From Tatlockia sp. (GTDB lineage Bacteria; Pseudomonadota; Gammaproteobacteria; Legionellales; Legionellaceae), in NCBI GenBank assembly GCA_013697725.1, contig JACCWI010000055.1, positions 1-64,000 of the forward strand: a stretch of DNA of 64,000 nucleotides, read 5' to 3'. The translations under genes were made by a program, and so were the position numbers. The notes under the pieces were generated by a model that searched no databases, was not told where the DNA came from, and saw only the letters and a list, made by a program, of their open reading frames with translations. This document shows positions 46,100 to 55,500 of the stretch, piece after piece (position 1 is the stretch's first letter; each line of letters opens with the position of its first letter).

Positions 46100-46574
46100 G
46101 GCTTGCCGATTGGCCGGGTGCTGAAAATACTTTAACCACAATTTTATGGATGTGATGGCGTTCTAACTCTGATTTGTCTTTGATTAATCCTTCAACAAAC
46201 CAGCGCGATAATTCTTCCACTGTAATATTAATTAAGGGCAGCAGTGTTACATCTTCTTTCAAAAAAGGAATTTTTTTATGATTAAAAAGAAAATAGAAAT
46301 AGTCTTCATCTTCAGTAATTTCTAAATAAGGCGAATATTGCGGCATGAGGAAAGTTTGGTTAAGCGAGCTGCATAATTTTAAGATTCGCTCTTTGTAATA
46401 ACGATAATCAAAATTCATTCCCTCGCTTGCAACGCAGGTCGTGAGGGCAAGATAAACGGTATACAGATGACCGTGCAAGGGTTCACGTTCAGTGGCCGAG
46501 AAGATAGTGGTATGGCCTGCAGAAAATTTCATCGACTCTTTTTGCAGCTCAACGGTAGTCAGGTAATTCTTCAT
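46077..46574 (-). CDS. 6-Pyruvoyl-tetrahydropterin synthase-like (QueD superfamily) protein
   Basis: A 165-residue protein of the PTPS/QueD superfamily. Zinc ligands H21, H34 and H36 are visible in MKFSAGHTTIF and PLHGHLY. The catalytic cysteine four residues before HGH in QueD is replaced by arginine (R30), so it is unlikely to be a normal QueD. It is flanked by a midA-like methyltransferase and priA, not by queuosine genes. The start at 46574 leaves one base after the upstream stop, whereas 46613 would overlap that gene. Possible roles are a pterin enzyme or a binding protein. Confidence 0.8.
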   Translation of the reverse strand: MKNYLTTVELQKESMKFSAGHTTIFSATEREPLHGHLYTVYLALTTCVASEGMNFDYRYYKERILKLCSSLNQTFLMPQYSPYLEITEDEDYFYFLFNHKKIPFLKEDVTLLPLINITVEELSRWFVEGLIKDKSELERHHIHKIVVKVFSAPGQSASHEWHRDA

Positions 46575-46575
46575 A

Positions 46576-47685
46576 TTATAAATTCGCTCGTTTATCGTGT
46601 AGTTGAAAACCATTTAGGCTTAATTCACAATGCTTTGTGAGTGCGAGAACTTTAAATAATTCACCCATTTCACTAGGTTGAATAAGTTGTTTCACTGCTT
46701 GCACCGTTTTAAGTCGTTGATGCTCGTTAACTTGTTTTTCTACCAAGCATAACAAACCATTAGCTAGCAAAAAAGAGGCTTGATTCGTGTAACCGGCTAC
46801 ATGAAAACCAGCATCATGTGCCGCTTCAGCAACCTGAGTGAAATCCACATGCGCTGTAATATCTTGCTCACCAATATGGATAAAAGGATTGCTATGTGCC
46901 TGGTGACGATAATGACACATTAAAGTGCCCATGTTGCGATCAGGGTGATAATATTCATGCCTTGGAAAACCGTAGTCAATGATAAACATAACCCCTGACG
47001 ACAGCATAGAAAAACATTGTTTAATCCATTCATTAATAAATAAATTAACTTCGGAGAGATAGGGACTTAACTCAGAGTTTAAGCTTTGTTTGACTTGCTT
47101 AATCAAGCGTTGATTCGTTGAGGGTTTGAAAATTTCTACCCATTCGCCTCGCTCATTTAAGCTTAAAAAACTTTCTTCAATACCTTGTTCAGTTTGTAAA
47201 AAACGATGAACCGGCATGGCATCGAGTACTTCATTGGCGAGGATAATGCCATTAAAGGCTTGACTGGGCCAGCGCTCAAGCCAGTGGATTTTATCGATGA
47301 ATTGAGGAATTTCTTGCTCGAATAAGGCTTGTTGACGTTGGCGAAGAGTGGCTGAGACTTCCAAAATATAATAGTTATCTGGCAAACATGAAAGTTCATT
47401 AAGAGCCCTTAAGATATCTATACAAAGCCGTCCTGAACCTGCACCAAATTCAAATAAAGAAGGTTCCACTAAATTAGGCAAAATTTGCTGGCATTGATTG
47501 GCAAGGGTCTGTCCGAATAAAGGAGTTAGTTCTGGGGCTGTGATGAAATCACCCTTCGCGCCGAATTTTTCTGAGCCGCAACAGTAGTAACCCAATCCTG
47601 GGGTATAAAGAGCTTGTTGCATAAATTCGACAAAGGGAAGGTCGCTTAGTTCTAGCTGTTTATGTATTAGATCTGATAAATTCAT
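46576..47685 (-). CDS. SAM-dependent methyltransferase, MidA/NDUFAF7 family
   Basis: A 369-residue COG1565/DUF185 protein. The N-terminal region FVEFMQQALYTPGLGYY is the family signature, with GDFITAPELTPLFGQTLANQ and SAM motif FEFGAGSGRLCIDIL following. The eukaryotic homologue NDUFAF7 methylates a complex I arginine; the bacterial target is unknown. The ATG at 47685 starts directly at the family N-terminus, although the frame opens at 47844. It is divergent from the pteridine reductase with a 33-bp gap. Confidence 0.92.
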   Translation of the reverse strand: MNLSDLIHKQLELSDLPFVEFMQQALYTPGLGYYCCGSEKFGAKGDFITAPELTPLFGQTLANQCQQILPNLVEPSLFEFGAGSGRLCIDILRALNELSCLPDNYYILEVSATLRQRQQALFEQEIPQFIDKIHWLERWPSQAFNGIILANEVLDAMPVHRFLQTEQGIEESFLSLNERGEWVEIFKPSTNQRLIKQVKQSLNSELSPYLSEVNLFINEWIKQCFSMLSSGVMFIIDYGFPRHEYYHPDRNMGTLMCHYRHQAHSNPFIHIGEQDITAHVDFTQVAEAAHDAGFHVAGYTNQASFLLANGLLCLVEKQVNEHQRLKTVQAVKQLIQPSEMGELFKVLALTKHCELSLNGFQLHDKRANL

Positions 47686-47718
47686 AACTAATTGAGTTGA
47701 CAAAATGAGGAACATACC

Positions 47719-48468
47719 TTGAATCAGGCGAACAAACAAGCGGCTAAAGTCGCTTTGGTGACCGGCGCTGCCAGGCGTATTGGCGCGGCAATTGTGAGCC
47801 AACTTCATCAGGTCGGTTTCAAAGTGATTATACATTGTAATCACTCAAGCTTTGAGGCGCAGGAATTGGCTGCGCAATTAAATCAGCAATGTGCTGATAG
47901 TGTAAAGGTTATAACGCAGGATTTATGTGCGCCTGATGTGGGAAATCTTCTGATTGAAGCGACTATTGCCTGGGCTGGTCGTCTGGATTTATTGGTTAAT
48001 AATGCGTCAATTTTTGAGAAAACCAATTTTTCAAATTTCAGCGAGAAAAATTGGGAGGCATTATTTTCAATAAACGTTAAAGCACCTTTTTTACTAGCTC
48101 TAGCTGTACGGCCTTATCTTGCTGAAAACCAAGGCTCAATAATCAACATCACCGATATCCATGGCGAAACTCCCTTAAAAGATTATAGCGAATACTGTCA
48201 AACCAAGGCTGCATTAATTCTACAAACCAAAGCCCTTGCCCGTGAATTTGCCCCGCAAATTCGAGTGAATGCAGTCTCACCAGGCGCTATTGTCTGGCCG
48301 GAGCATGAAAATTTAGTGAGCCAAGAAATTCAAGACGAGATTATTGCCAAAACTCCATTAAAACGAAAGGGCGATCCGCTATTTATCGCTCAGGCTGTTT
48401 TAGCTCTTGCGGAAAACAAATTTATTACGGGGCAGATTTTGAAAGTGGATGGAGGGAGGACTATCTAA
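47719..48468 (+). CDS. Pteridine reductase (short-chain dehydrogenase)
   Basis: A 249-residue SDR enzyme of the pteridine reductase/FolM type, which reduces dihydropterins or dihydrofolate with NADPH. The N-terminal TGAARRIGAAIVSQL carries the arginine pair typical of PTR1-like proteins, LLVNNASIFEK the NNAS motif, and YCQTK the catalytic Tyr-Lys. The start codon is TTG at 47719, supported by GAGGA eight bases upstream. It faces the PTPS-like/midA genes, so a shared pterin role is possible; it could also support dTMP synthesis by thyA. Confidence 0.88.
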   Translation: MNQANKQAAKVALVTGAARRIGAAIVSQLHQVGFKVIIHCNHSSFEAQELAAQLNQQCADSVKVITQDLCAPDVGNLLIEATIAWAGRLDLLVNNASIFEKTNFSNFSEKNWEALFSINVKAPFLLALAVRPYLAENQGSIINITDIHGETPLKDYSEYCQTKAALILQTKALAREFAPQIRVNAVSPGAIVWPEHENLVSQEIQDEIIAKTPLKRKGDPLFIAQAVLALAENKFITGQILKVDGGRTI

Positions 48469-48553
48469 GTGACCTTTCTATCTTAAGCTTAGTTAGTCAA
48501 TAACTGCTCCCTTAAAAGTATTAGTTAGTTATCTTAAACTCCTATTGAACACA

Positions 48554-48585
48554 ACTTGCGCTGTATAACGCAAGTAATAATTTTC
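48554..48585 (+). terminator. Weak terminator after the pteridine reductase gene
   Basis: ACTTGCG and CGCAAGT pair over seven bases with an 8-base loop, followed by AATAATTTT. It lies 86 bases past the stop codon. Confidence 0.5.
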
Positions 48586-48654
48586 TTAAATTTTAAATTG
48601 TACCTTTCGTTTTCTTAGACTAGAATCAATATTTTTCACAGGGATAGTGAGTTG

Positions 48655-49290
48655 ATGATATTTAGATTTAAAAGGTTAGTAGTATTATTAAGTTGTCTTC
48701 TTCCATTTCAAGTGATTGCAGATAAAGACCATTTTTCTTCTCACGCCTGGTCTCTCAATGCAAGTTTGGGCTATGAGAGTTATAGCGATATGTACCAAAA
48801 AGATGGTTTGACTGCTTTAAGTCGGCTGGGAATCGCCGTAAAAATAGCTGAATTTAAAAATTTTTTTTTAGCGGTTGAGGCAGGTATTCAAAGTGGTACA
48901 CGTATGCGCCTAAAGGTGCCCTTTGAGCTCCTTGATGAGATGGGCGGCCTACCACTTGAAATTACGGTAAAACCAATGCTTGATCTGTTATTAACCGCAC
49001 AAACGATTTCATCAAAAAATCTATCGCTGTCATTAATAGCTAAGGGCGGTATTGCTTACCGTCAACAACAACTTTTTCGTCAATCGGTCAATAATCTTTC
49101 CCAAGTAAATGCTGAAATGCAAATTGGTTTTGGCTATAAAATAAACAAGTATGCTGGGTTAAGTTTGTTATATCAACATGTTTTTGGAGGCCACCCTAAC
49201 TTTAGGTATAATTCGACAACCGAAAAAGGACATATCGACAATATTACTAAAGAACAAGGAGTATTGTTTGGTATTTCAATATCTGCATAA
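48655..49290 (+). CDS. Predicted outer-membrane beta-barrel protein
   Basis: A 211-residue protein with a signal peptide ending at about VIADK. The rest alternates polar and hydrophobic residues in short strands (WSLNASLGYESYSD, FFLAVEAGIQSGTRMRL, LSLSLIAKGGIAYRQQ, EMQIGFGYKINKYAGLSLLYQHVFGG) and ends in a strand closing ISISA, fitting a small eight-stranded barrel. The last residue is alanine rather than the usual aromatic. I cannot name a family. It lies 12 bases before the collagen-like gene on the same strand, so the two are likely one unit. Confidence 0.75.
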   Translation: MIFRFKRLVVLLSCLLPFQVIADKDHFSSHAWSLNASLGYESYSDMYQKDGLTALSRLGIAVKIAEFKNFFLAVEAGIQSGTRMRLKVPFELLDEMGGLPLEITVKPMLDLLLTAQTISSKNLSLSLIAKGGIAYRQQQLFRQSVNNLSQVNAEMQIGFGYKINKYAGLSLLYQHVFGGHPNFRYNSTTEKGHIDNITKEQGVLFGISISA

Positions 49291-49302
49291 CAGGTTTGTA
49301 AA

Positions 49303-50106
49303 ATGAAGAACTTAAAAATAGCTTTACTATTATTTATCCTGCCATTTCTCGTGGATAACGCTTACGCATCGAGCAATCCAGCCTCCACATCCTTTGTACT
49401 CCAAAAATTAGATGAGCTAAAAAAAGAGTTAATTAATATAATAACAAATTCTACTGGAGCAGCTGGACCTCAAGGACCAGCAGGTGCTGATGGAGCGGCG
49501 GGTCCTCAAGGACCAACAGGTGCTAACGGAGCAGCGGGACCTCAAGGACCAACAGGTGCTAACGGAGCTGCAGGTCCTCAAGGACCAGCAGGCGCTAACG
49601 GAGCGGCGGGTCCTCAAGGACCGACTGGTGCTGATGGAGCTCCTGGTCCTCAAGGACCAGCAGGAGTCTACACGGCCGGCCCAGGTATAGATATTTCAAA
49701 CGATACGATCAGTACAATAGATGCCATTAAGACCTATTCAATCGGCGAAAAATCATTGGGAGGCACGATAATTTATGTTAATAAAGTAGGCAATCATGGT
49801 CTTGTAGCAGCAAATTCCGATCAATCTTTAGCAATCTCCTGGTGGCTGGCTCAAGACAATATTTCAAATCCTGATAATTTCGATGAGGATGGAAAAATGT
49901 ATACAGATTGGCGATTACCCACCAAATTTGAGCTTAATTTAATATATGAGTTTCGTGATACGATTGGCCACTTTGATAAGGCAAGTTATTGGAGTAGTAC
50001 TGATAACAGCTCCGATTCAGCCTGGAGTCAATCGTTTATAACTGGCGAACAATTACCTATGGACCATAAAGAAACTTATTGTATAAGAGCAATTAGGTCT
50101 TTTTAA
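49303..50106 (+). CDS. Collagen-like surface protein, Lcl type
   Basis: A 267-residue protein with a signal peptide ending near NAYAS, a short heptad region ([19 protein letters not shown]) that could drive trimer formation, a collagen-like region of 24 Gly-X-Y triplets (residues 52-123), and a C-terminal domain of about 130 residues related to DUF1566 and to the Legionella Lcl C-terminus: [45 protein letters not shown] and YCIRAIRSF. Lcl binds host glycosaminoglycans and promotes adhesion and biofilm formation. The collagen repeat unit here is 12 residues rather than the longer units I recall for L. pneumophila Lcl. The upstream beta-barrel gene may share its promoter. Confidence 0.85.
   Translation: MKNLKIALLLFILPFLVDNAYASSNPASTSFVLQKLDELKKELINIITNSTGAAGPQGPAGADGAAGPQGPTGANGAAGPQGPTGANGAAGPQGPAGANGAAGPQGPTGADGAPGPQGPAGVYTAGPGIDISNDTISTIDAIKTYSIGEKSLGGTIIYVNKVGNHGLVAANSDQSLAISWWLAQDNISNPDNFDEDGKMYTDWRLPTKFELNLIYEFRDTIGHFDKASYWSSTDNSSDSAWSQSFITGEQLPMDHKETYCIRAIRSF
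49456..49671 (+). repeat. Tandem 36-bp coding repeat (collagen-like region)
   Basis: The collagen region is built of about six copies of a 36-bp unit coding GPQGP(A/T)GA(D/N)GA(A/P), with substitutions only at a few codons. All copies keep the frame, so gain or loss of units would change only the length of the triple helix. This is a likely variable-number tandem repeat. Confidence 0.9.
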
Positions 50107-50366
50107 AAGTTAGTCAATTATTCAGTGCCTTTTTCTAAAATAAAGACGTAGTGCAGCAGATAGCATAAACTTAGGCGTAATTGCATAGATAGTATTTCAC
50201 TGTTACAAATCTTATTGGTGTGTCATGATTCAATTAAATAATAAGCTGTTGTTAAAGCCATTTATCTTCAAAAACTATAGTTTCGTAGCTCTCTGAATTC
50301 CTGGATCATATGAACTAATTACCTTAGTCCTAAAATCTTGTCACGAACAAGCGGTTCATAAGAGGC

Positions 50367-50825
50367 TTAATCATTATTTTTTTCAATAATTTTTCTTTTT
50401 TTAAAAAGTTCACACATATCCTGTTGATCTTCTCTACTTAAACTTTCTGATGCTTTCGGAAAAACATCTTTTTCTTCCTCATCGATATGGTGTAAATACT
50501 CTTTCTTTAAAGAATTAAATTGTTCAAGCCACTCGGGATTATTAATATCTAAAGCTTCCAATTCATCTAACATATCCTCAATGTCTTTGTGTTCCGCTAC
50601 TGAATGTCTTGTTTGATCAGTAAAGGCTGGTTTTTTCATAAGTGTCGCATAAAAGGATTGTTCCTCAGCGGAGGCATGGGCTTTGACCTCTAAAGAAAAT
50701 TCCTGCAGTAATTGCTGACATTTCACGGGATTTTTTACAGCACTCTCAATTAAATTTAAGAGCTCTCTATGTTTTCTGTGGTCTGTTTTTAATATTGTAA
50801 AAATATCAACATGAGAGTTATTCAT
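50367..50825 (-). CDS. Hemerythrin-like (HHE domain) protein
   Basis: A 152-residue four-helix protein with the ligand pattern of a di-iron hemerythrin: H16/H19 in KTDHRKHRELL, HASAEEQSFY, EHKDIEDMLDEL, and HHIDEEEKDVFPKA. Such proteins bind oxygen, iron or nitric oxide, or sense them. It is a single gene with the C-terminus rich in lysine. Role in the cell unknown. Confidence 0.9.
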   Translation of the reverse strand: MNNSHVDIFTILKTDHRKHRELLNLIESAVKNPVKCQQLLQEFSLEVKAHASAEEQSFYATLMKKPAFTDQTRHSVAEHKDIEDMLDELEALDINNPEWLEQFNSLKKEYLHHIDEEEKDVFPKASESLSREDQQDMCELFKKRKIIEKNND

Positions 50826-50973
50826 TAATTTCCTTAATTTTTTATTAGTCTTTTAGAGTAGACTTGAGCCCTTGGAGCTGTCAATGGTGTGCGGCTAGTA
50901 CCATGCTATTCAAATTTAAAGTTTGTTGGCGCTTAAGCGAACCTGTAAGTATAAAACTTCGCGTTGGATAAAT

Positions 50974-51951
50974 TCATTGGGCTAAATAAACTCTTAGCTG
51001 ATTGTCCAACGGGCTAAGAGAATCAAATCTATAAAGTGCTTGTATTTGATGATTATCTAAATGGTTGCGAAAATAATAGCGAAGTAGTGAGCGAGATTGT
51101 AAAACTGCTTTAAATTCATTTTCTAATCGGGCTAAGCCTTGCAAATGTTGTTGAAAAAGTACTAATTGCTGACTTAGATTGACTTTATGTTGTTTTGATT
51201 GCAGCAAGGATTGATAAAGCCAAGGTTTGCCCGTACCTGCGCGAGAAATCATAACGGCATCACATTGGGATTGGCTGAAAGCCTCTTGCAAATTTTTTTT
51301 CTCAGTAATATCGCCATTTGCAATAACAGGAATTGTTAGATCTGCTTTTATTTTAGCAATTTGAAAATAATTAACAGGTTTTTCATAATCATCAGACCAG
51401 CGTCTGCCGTGGATGACTAGCGCGTCTGCACCGGCATTCTCAATCATTTTAGCCAAAACCATATCTGAATCATTGGATTGAATACGTATTTTAACGGTTA
51501 AGGGGATAGAAATGGCTTGCCGAACGCTTGCAACAATTTCTGCTAAGAGTAAAGGTTGCTCAAGTAAAGCAGAGCCTGCTCCTTTTTTACGGATTTTCTC
51601 TTTAGGGCAGCCACAATTAATATCAATTAAATCAGCGCCAAGACCTTCAAGGCGGCGTGCGGCTTCGGCCATGAGCTGCGGATTCGTTCCGGCGATTTGA
51701 TAGCACAGCCTCTTCTCATCTGGCGCGCGATAAAGATAGCGAGAATTTAATCTATGTTTATGTACCACATCATGAGCTGAAAGCATTTCAGTCACGGTAT
51801 AAGCCGGTGCTTGAAATTGATTAAATAATTGGCGAAAAGGTGCACAGCTAAAGCCGGCTAAAGGACCTTGAATCAAACGATTGGCTAAAGTTAGAGAACC
51901 AATCTTTATTGTTTGGGCAATAAAAGGTTGCATTTGTCTGCTTAGAAACAT
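50974..51951 (-). CDS. tRNA-dihydrouridine synthase
   Basis: FMN-dependent enzyme of 325 residues that reduces uridine in tRNA. The catalytic cysteine is C115 in DLIDINCGCPKEK, followed by the RKKGAGSALL segment; IQGPLAGFSCAPFR and IPVIANGDITEKKN are also family marks. The cysteine-loop sequence is not typical of DusA and I cannot assign B or C. A start at the ATG at 51933 is also possible. The nearest plus-strand gene diverges, 80 bases away. Confidence 0.92.
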   Translation of the reverse strand: MFLSRQMQPFIAQTIKIGSLTLANRLIQGPLAGFSCAPFRQLFNQFQAPAYTVTEMLSAHDVVHKHRLNSRYLYRAPDEKRLCYQIAGTNPQLMAEAARRLEGLGADLIDINCGCPKEKIRKKGAGSALLEQPLLLAEIVASVRQAISIPLTVKIRIQSNDSDMVLAKMIENAGADALVIHGRRWSDDYEKPVNYFQIAKIKADLTIPVIANGDITEKKNLQEAFSQSQCDAVMISRAGTGKPWLYQSLLQSKQHKVNLSQQLVLFQQHLQGLARLENEFKAVLQSRSLLRYYFRNHLDNHQIQALYRFDSLSPLDNQLRVYLAQ

Positions 51952-52031
51952 AATGTAAATAATAAAAATTGCTTGTATTATACCCTTTAATTTAGTTCTT
52001 CGTTAATTGTCAGCATTATTTAGGTTGTAAC

Positions 52032-52478
52032 ATGGATAAAAAATATTTCTCGCCGATAGAATTGATTCAGATTGCTACTCAACATGCCTATTGTGCCGAA
52101 CATTTTTTGCGCAATAATGCAGAGCTGGTGCTTAATGAAGATAAATCCTCAGATAATTTAGCGCCCTATATCACTTTAATGTATATGGCTTTTGAATTGA
52201 CCTTTAAAGCCTTTCTTGCCCACAGTTTTATCACCAATAATCAGCATAAAAATCTGGTTGAATTAATTGAGTTAAGTAGCGATTTAGGCTTGCCCGGCCA
52301 GGACGTAAAATTATTAAAAAATCTATCTCGTCAATTTGCCTTCCGTAAAGGAGTGGATTACGAACTCTGGGATGATCGCCAGCAGCTACTTGTATTTTGC
52401 AATGAGGTTATTGATCTTTATGAGCGTATTCAGGAATTAATGCCCTTAGAGTTGCAGAAAGACTATTTTTTTAGTTAG
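52032..52478 (+). CDS. HEPN-like small helical protein
   Basis: A 148-residue all-helical protein. LMYMAFELTFKAFLAHSFI followed by HKNLVELIELS and later LKNLSRQFAFRKGVDYELW fits the HEPN fold, found in RNases of toxin systems and in antitoxin or scaffold proteins. The RNase motif R-x4-6-H is not evident, so a non-catalytic member is more likely. No partner nucleotidyltransferase (MNT) gene adjoins it. It converges with the 1645-residue gene. Confidence 0.6.
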   Translation: MDKKYFSPIELIQIATQHAYCAEHFLRNNAELVLNEDKSSDNLAPYITLMYMAFELTFKAFLAHSFITNNQHKNLVELIELSSDLGLPGQDVKLLKNLSRQFAFRKGVDYELWDDRQQLLVFCNEVIDLYERIQELMPLELQKDYFFS

Positions 52479-52593
52479 CAAGATACTTTGCTTTAACCTT
52501 AGGCTCGATGCATGTTATTGTTCAATAAATGCCCAAAACATGGTTTGATAAGGTGTATGTTTTTTCTTGTTTCCAAATTCTGAATTCATCATT

Positions 52594-55500
52594 TCAATAG
52601 CGAAAAGTACAAGCTTTATCGAGGGATTTACCTTCAATTAAAGAAATTAGCTCCTGTGTTTTATTTGAATAAAGTAATCGATGCGGTGATTCTTGTAAAT
52701 AAGCACTTAGTAGAGTTGCATCGAGGCTAATAAGCTTGGTAAACGATAACTTGGCCTTATCAGCTAACCTTAAGAGTCTTGATAATTGCTCTGGATTACT
52801 AAGAAAGACTTGTCGAAGAGAGCGCTCCATAGAGCAAACGTCTCTCAGCTTGGGGCGAAGGTTATTAGTAAACATTATGTTAACGCCTCGAAGATTATCA
52901 AAAAATTCACTACGTTGTTTGCTATCTAGTTCATTAATCTCCTTCAAAGGCGCTCGAGTATATTTAGCCAAAATAACTGATTCAATCAGAAATTCCCCCG
53001 CCTTAACGTCTAGATTTTTTATATCATCCCAAGTTTGATATTCAAAAATATCATCCAGATCTTCGCAGTTTAGTAATAGCTCTAGGAAATCCTCATTTAT
53101 TTTAGCTAAGTCAGAAAGTGTGATATTCAATGAAAGAAGAATAGTTAAGTTATGGGGATGTTTAAAAGCAGCCTCTCTGCCACGATCAGATAGATGCATA
53201 ATAAACCAGGAAAAGAAGCGAGGTTCTTCAAAACTTTTAAATAGCATACGAGTCAATAGATGTTTAGGTTGTATAACAATAAGATTCAAATGTCTTAGAC
53301 CTATTTGATCTAAAAGCTGTTCAGTCCATCCGGCTTTTTTTAGAAGATTAATATTAGAGTGCACAGAACAGCTTGGATGTGAGCCTAATTTAGAGATTTG
53401 AGCATGGAGTTCTAAATATTCTCGCAGTTCTTTTGAGATTTCTTTAGTTTCAGGGTAGTTAAATAATTTATCCATTTTGAAAATAAAATCAGCACTAGCT
53501 TTCCTCACAATGCCAAAAAAGTCTTTCTCAATCTCCTCGAATTCCAGAATGGCACATAATTGTTCAAATTGATTCTCGTTTTTAACCAATGCTTTCAAAC
53601 TTAGGGCGAGTTGGAGACGCTCTTTAAGCTCAAGTTCCTCTAAAACGGATATTAAGTCAGTCATATTTTCAATTAGAGATTTATTTTTAAGTACAAAACC
53701 TAAACGATCGCAGGGGTCAAGGGTTGATATAACCGAGGATAGAGGCAAATTACTGGATGATCTAATAGCTACAAGTGAGCCGTATTGATTAGCAAATCCT
53801 AATCGAGTTATTTGAGGGAGGGAGTTTAAAACAAAATATAAATCCAATCCTGACTTAATTAGAGTTTTAAAAAGATGAGCAATTTTAACTTTGATTAATT
53901 CATCACTTGCATTAATTAATCGAGTTAGTTCATCGATTTCAGTTATCTTATCCTGCTCTTGCTCAATCAATTGAAATTGTTGTGAAGAGTCGTTAATAGA
54001 CTTAACTTTTAACCAAAGCGATATATTTATAAAATTAAATATGAAAGTGGATTTTTCTTCATCGTCAAGAAAGTTAAAAATTACTATTAAATCATAGCAA
54101 TATTCAAATTCTGGCCAGGTATCTAGTTCCTCAATCATAGCTAGTAGAAATTTCATTCGGCTTTTGTGAGTAAATAACTTAAATGCAACTAAAAATTTCC
54201 CTATAATCTTATCTTTGTGAACTTCAATAAAATTAAGTTTAATGTCCTCAGGGATAGCGTGCATGTTAAGCAAGATAAACAATTGATTAGTATTTTTTAT
54301 ATTTTTTAAGTATTTTGTTGCAAAAATTTCATACCAATTCGGTTCATAACAGGCTGAGATAATTTCCAAATAAGATTCGCAATAATATAAAATCATTTCG
54401 AGACTTGAAATATCACTGTCAGCCTTAGACAAGCTGCCCGGATTAAAATAATCTGCTCGGCGCTTTAAAGTGGCGAATTTTAATTCGTCATTAGATTTTA
54501 AACTGTGGATAACTTGAGCCACATTGCCAGTTAAAATGGAATCAGCCAACCTTTCTAAGGGATTAACGCAGTAATTTACGTCATTGTAGTTGTAAAGTTG
54601 ATTGGCCAACTGCAGCATGGGTGTTTTCGCATCGAAATAATGATCATATTCAGGAGCTAACTGATTAATGAGCGAATGCACAATGCGATTAATAATGGGT
54701 TGGAGTTGCTTTTCAAAGACTAGCTCGTTAACTTCATTCAAAAGGAAACTGTTCACTTCAAAATATTGCTGGGGCGGAACCAGGAGACGCAACTGCAAGC
54801 TGCTTATATAGTCTCGAGCTTTTTTAGAACCCCAAGCAAGATCTTTACGAAGTTCGTCAATAATGGTTTCCAGATCGCAACTGCCCTTATAATCATTTAA
54901 AACGCCTAAAGTTTTGGCTGGATAACAAAGCTTCTTCACTTGCGATTTTGGGATTCCTATTTGGTAAACAGCGCCACCGCCTTCTTTGTAGAAGGCATGG
55001 TACAAATCAATCAAGGCTTGAATATCCTGAGCCTCGATGGAAAGTTCACCCAACAGTTTTTTAAGCAGCGAGGCAAAACAAACCTCTCTTCGCGTAACAT
55101 TATTAACCAAATAATCGATGGTATTAGAGGTGGCTAATTCGGCGTTACCAAAGACAAACACGTTGGCTGAAATCGCGTGTTCATTATAATCTGTGTCATT
55201 ATTATTGATGTCTTTGGTTCCTTGCTCAGAATAATGGCTTATAAATTCAAGAATGGTTTTGAATTTTTTAGTATAAAAATTATAGCCTCGAAAGGCCTTC
55301 CAATTTTCATTCGCTTGTAACTGTTGATGTAAGGCGGACTCCACTCGATACACATAAGAGATACCGTTGTCACAAGCATGGTAGCAATATAAAAACTGCT
55401 CCTGTTTAAATTTTTCCCGTCGTATAAATCTGGCAAATTCATCAGTAATTCGTAGGCTTTGAGGTTCACTCAATTTGACCTGAAGGTAGGCTAATTTATG

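Noticed and set aside
49456..49671. Short regular repeats as a possible CRISPR array (also 62611-62880)
   Set aside because: The repeats are contiguous, without unique spacers, lie in frame inside coding regions and have no cas genes nearby.
49429..49690. Alternate frames on both strands through the collagen-like repeats
   Set aside because: They exist because the 36-bp unit has no stop in any frame; the Gly-X-Y frame is the one joined to signal peptide and C-terminal domain.
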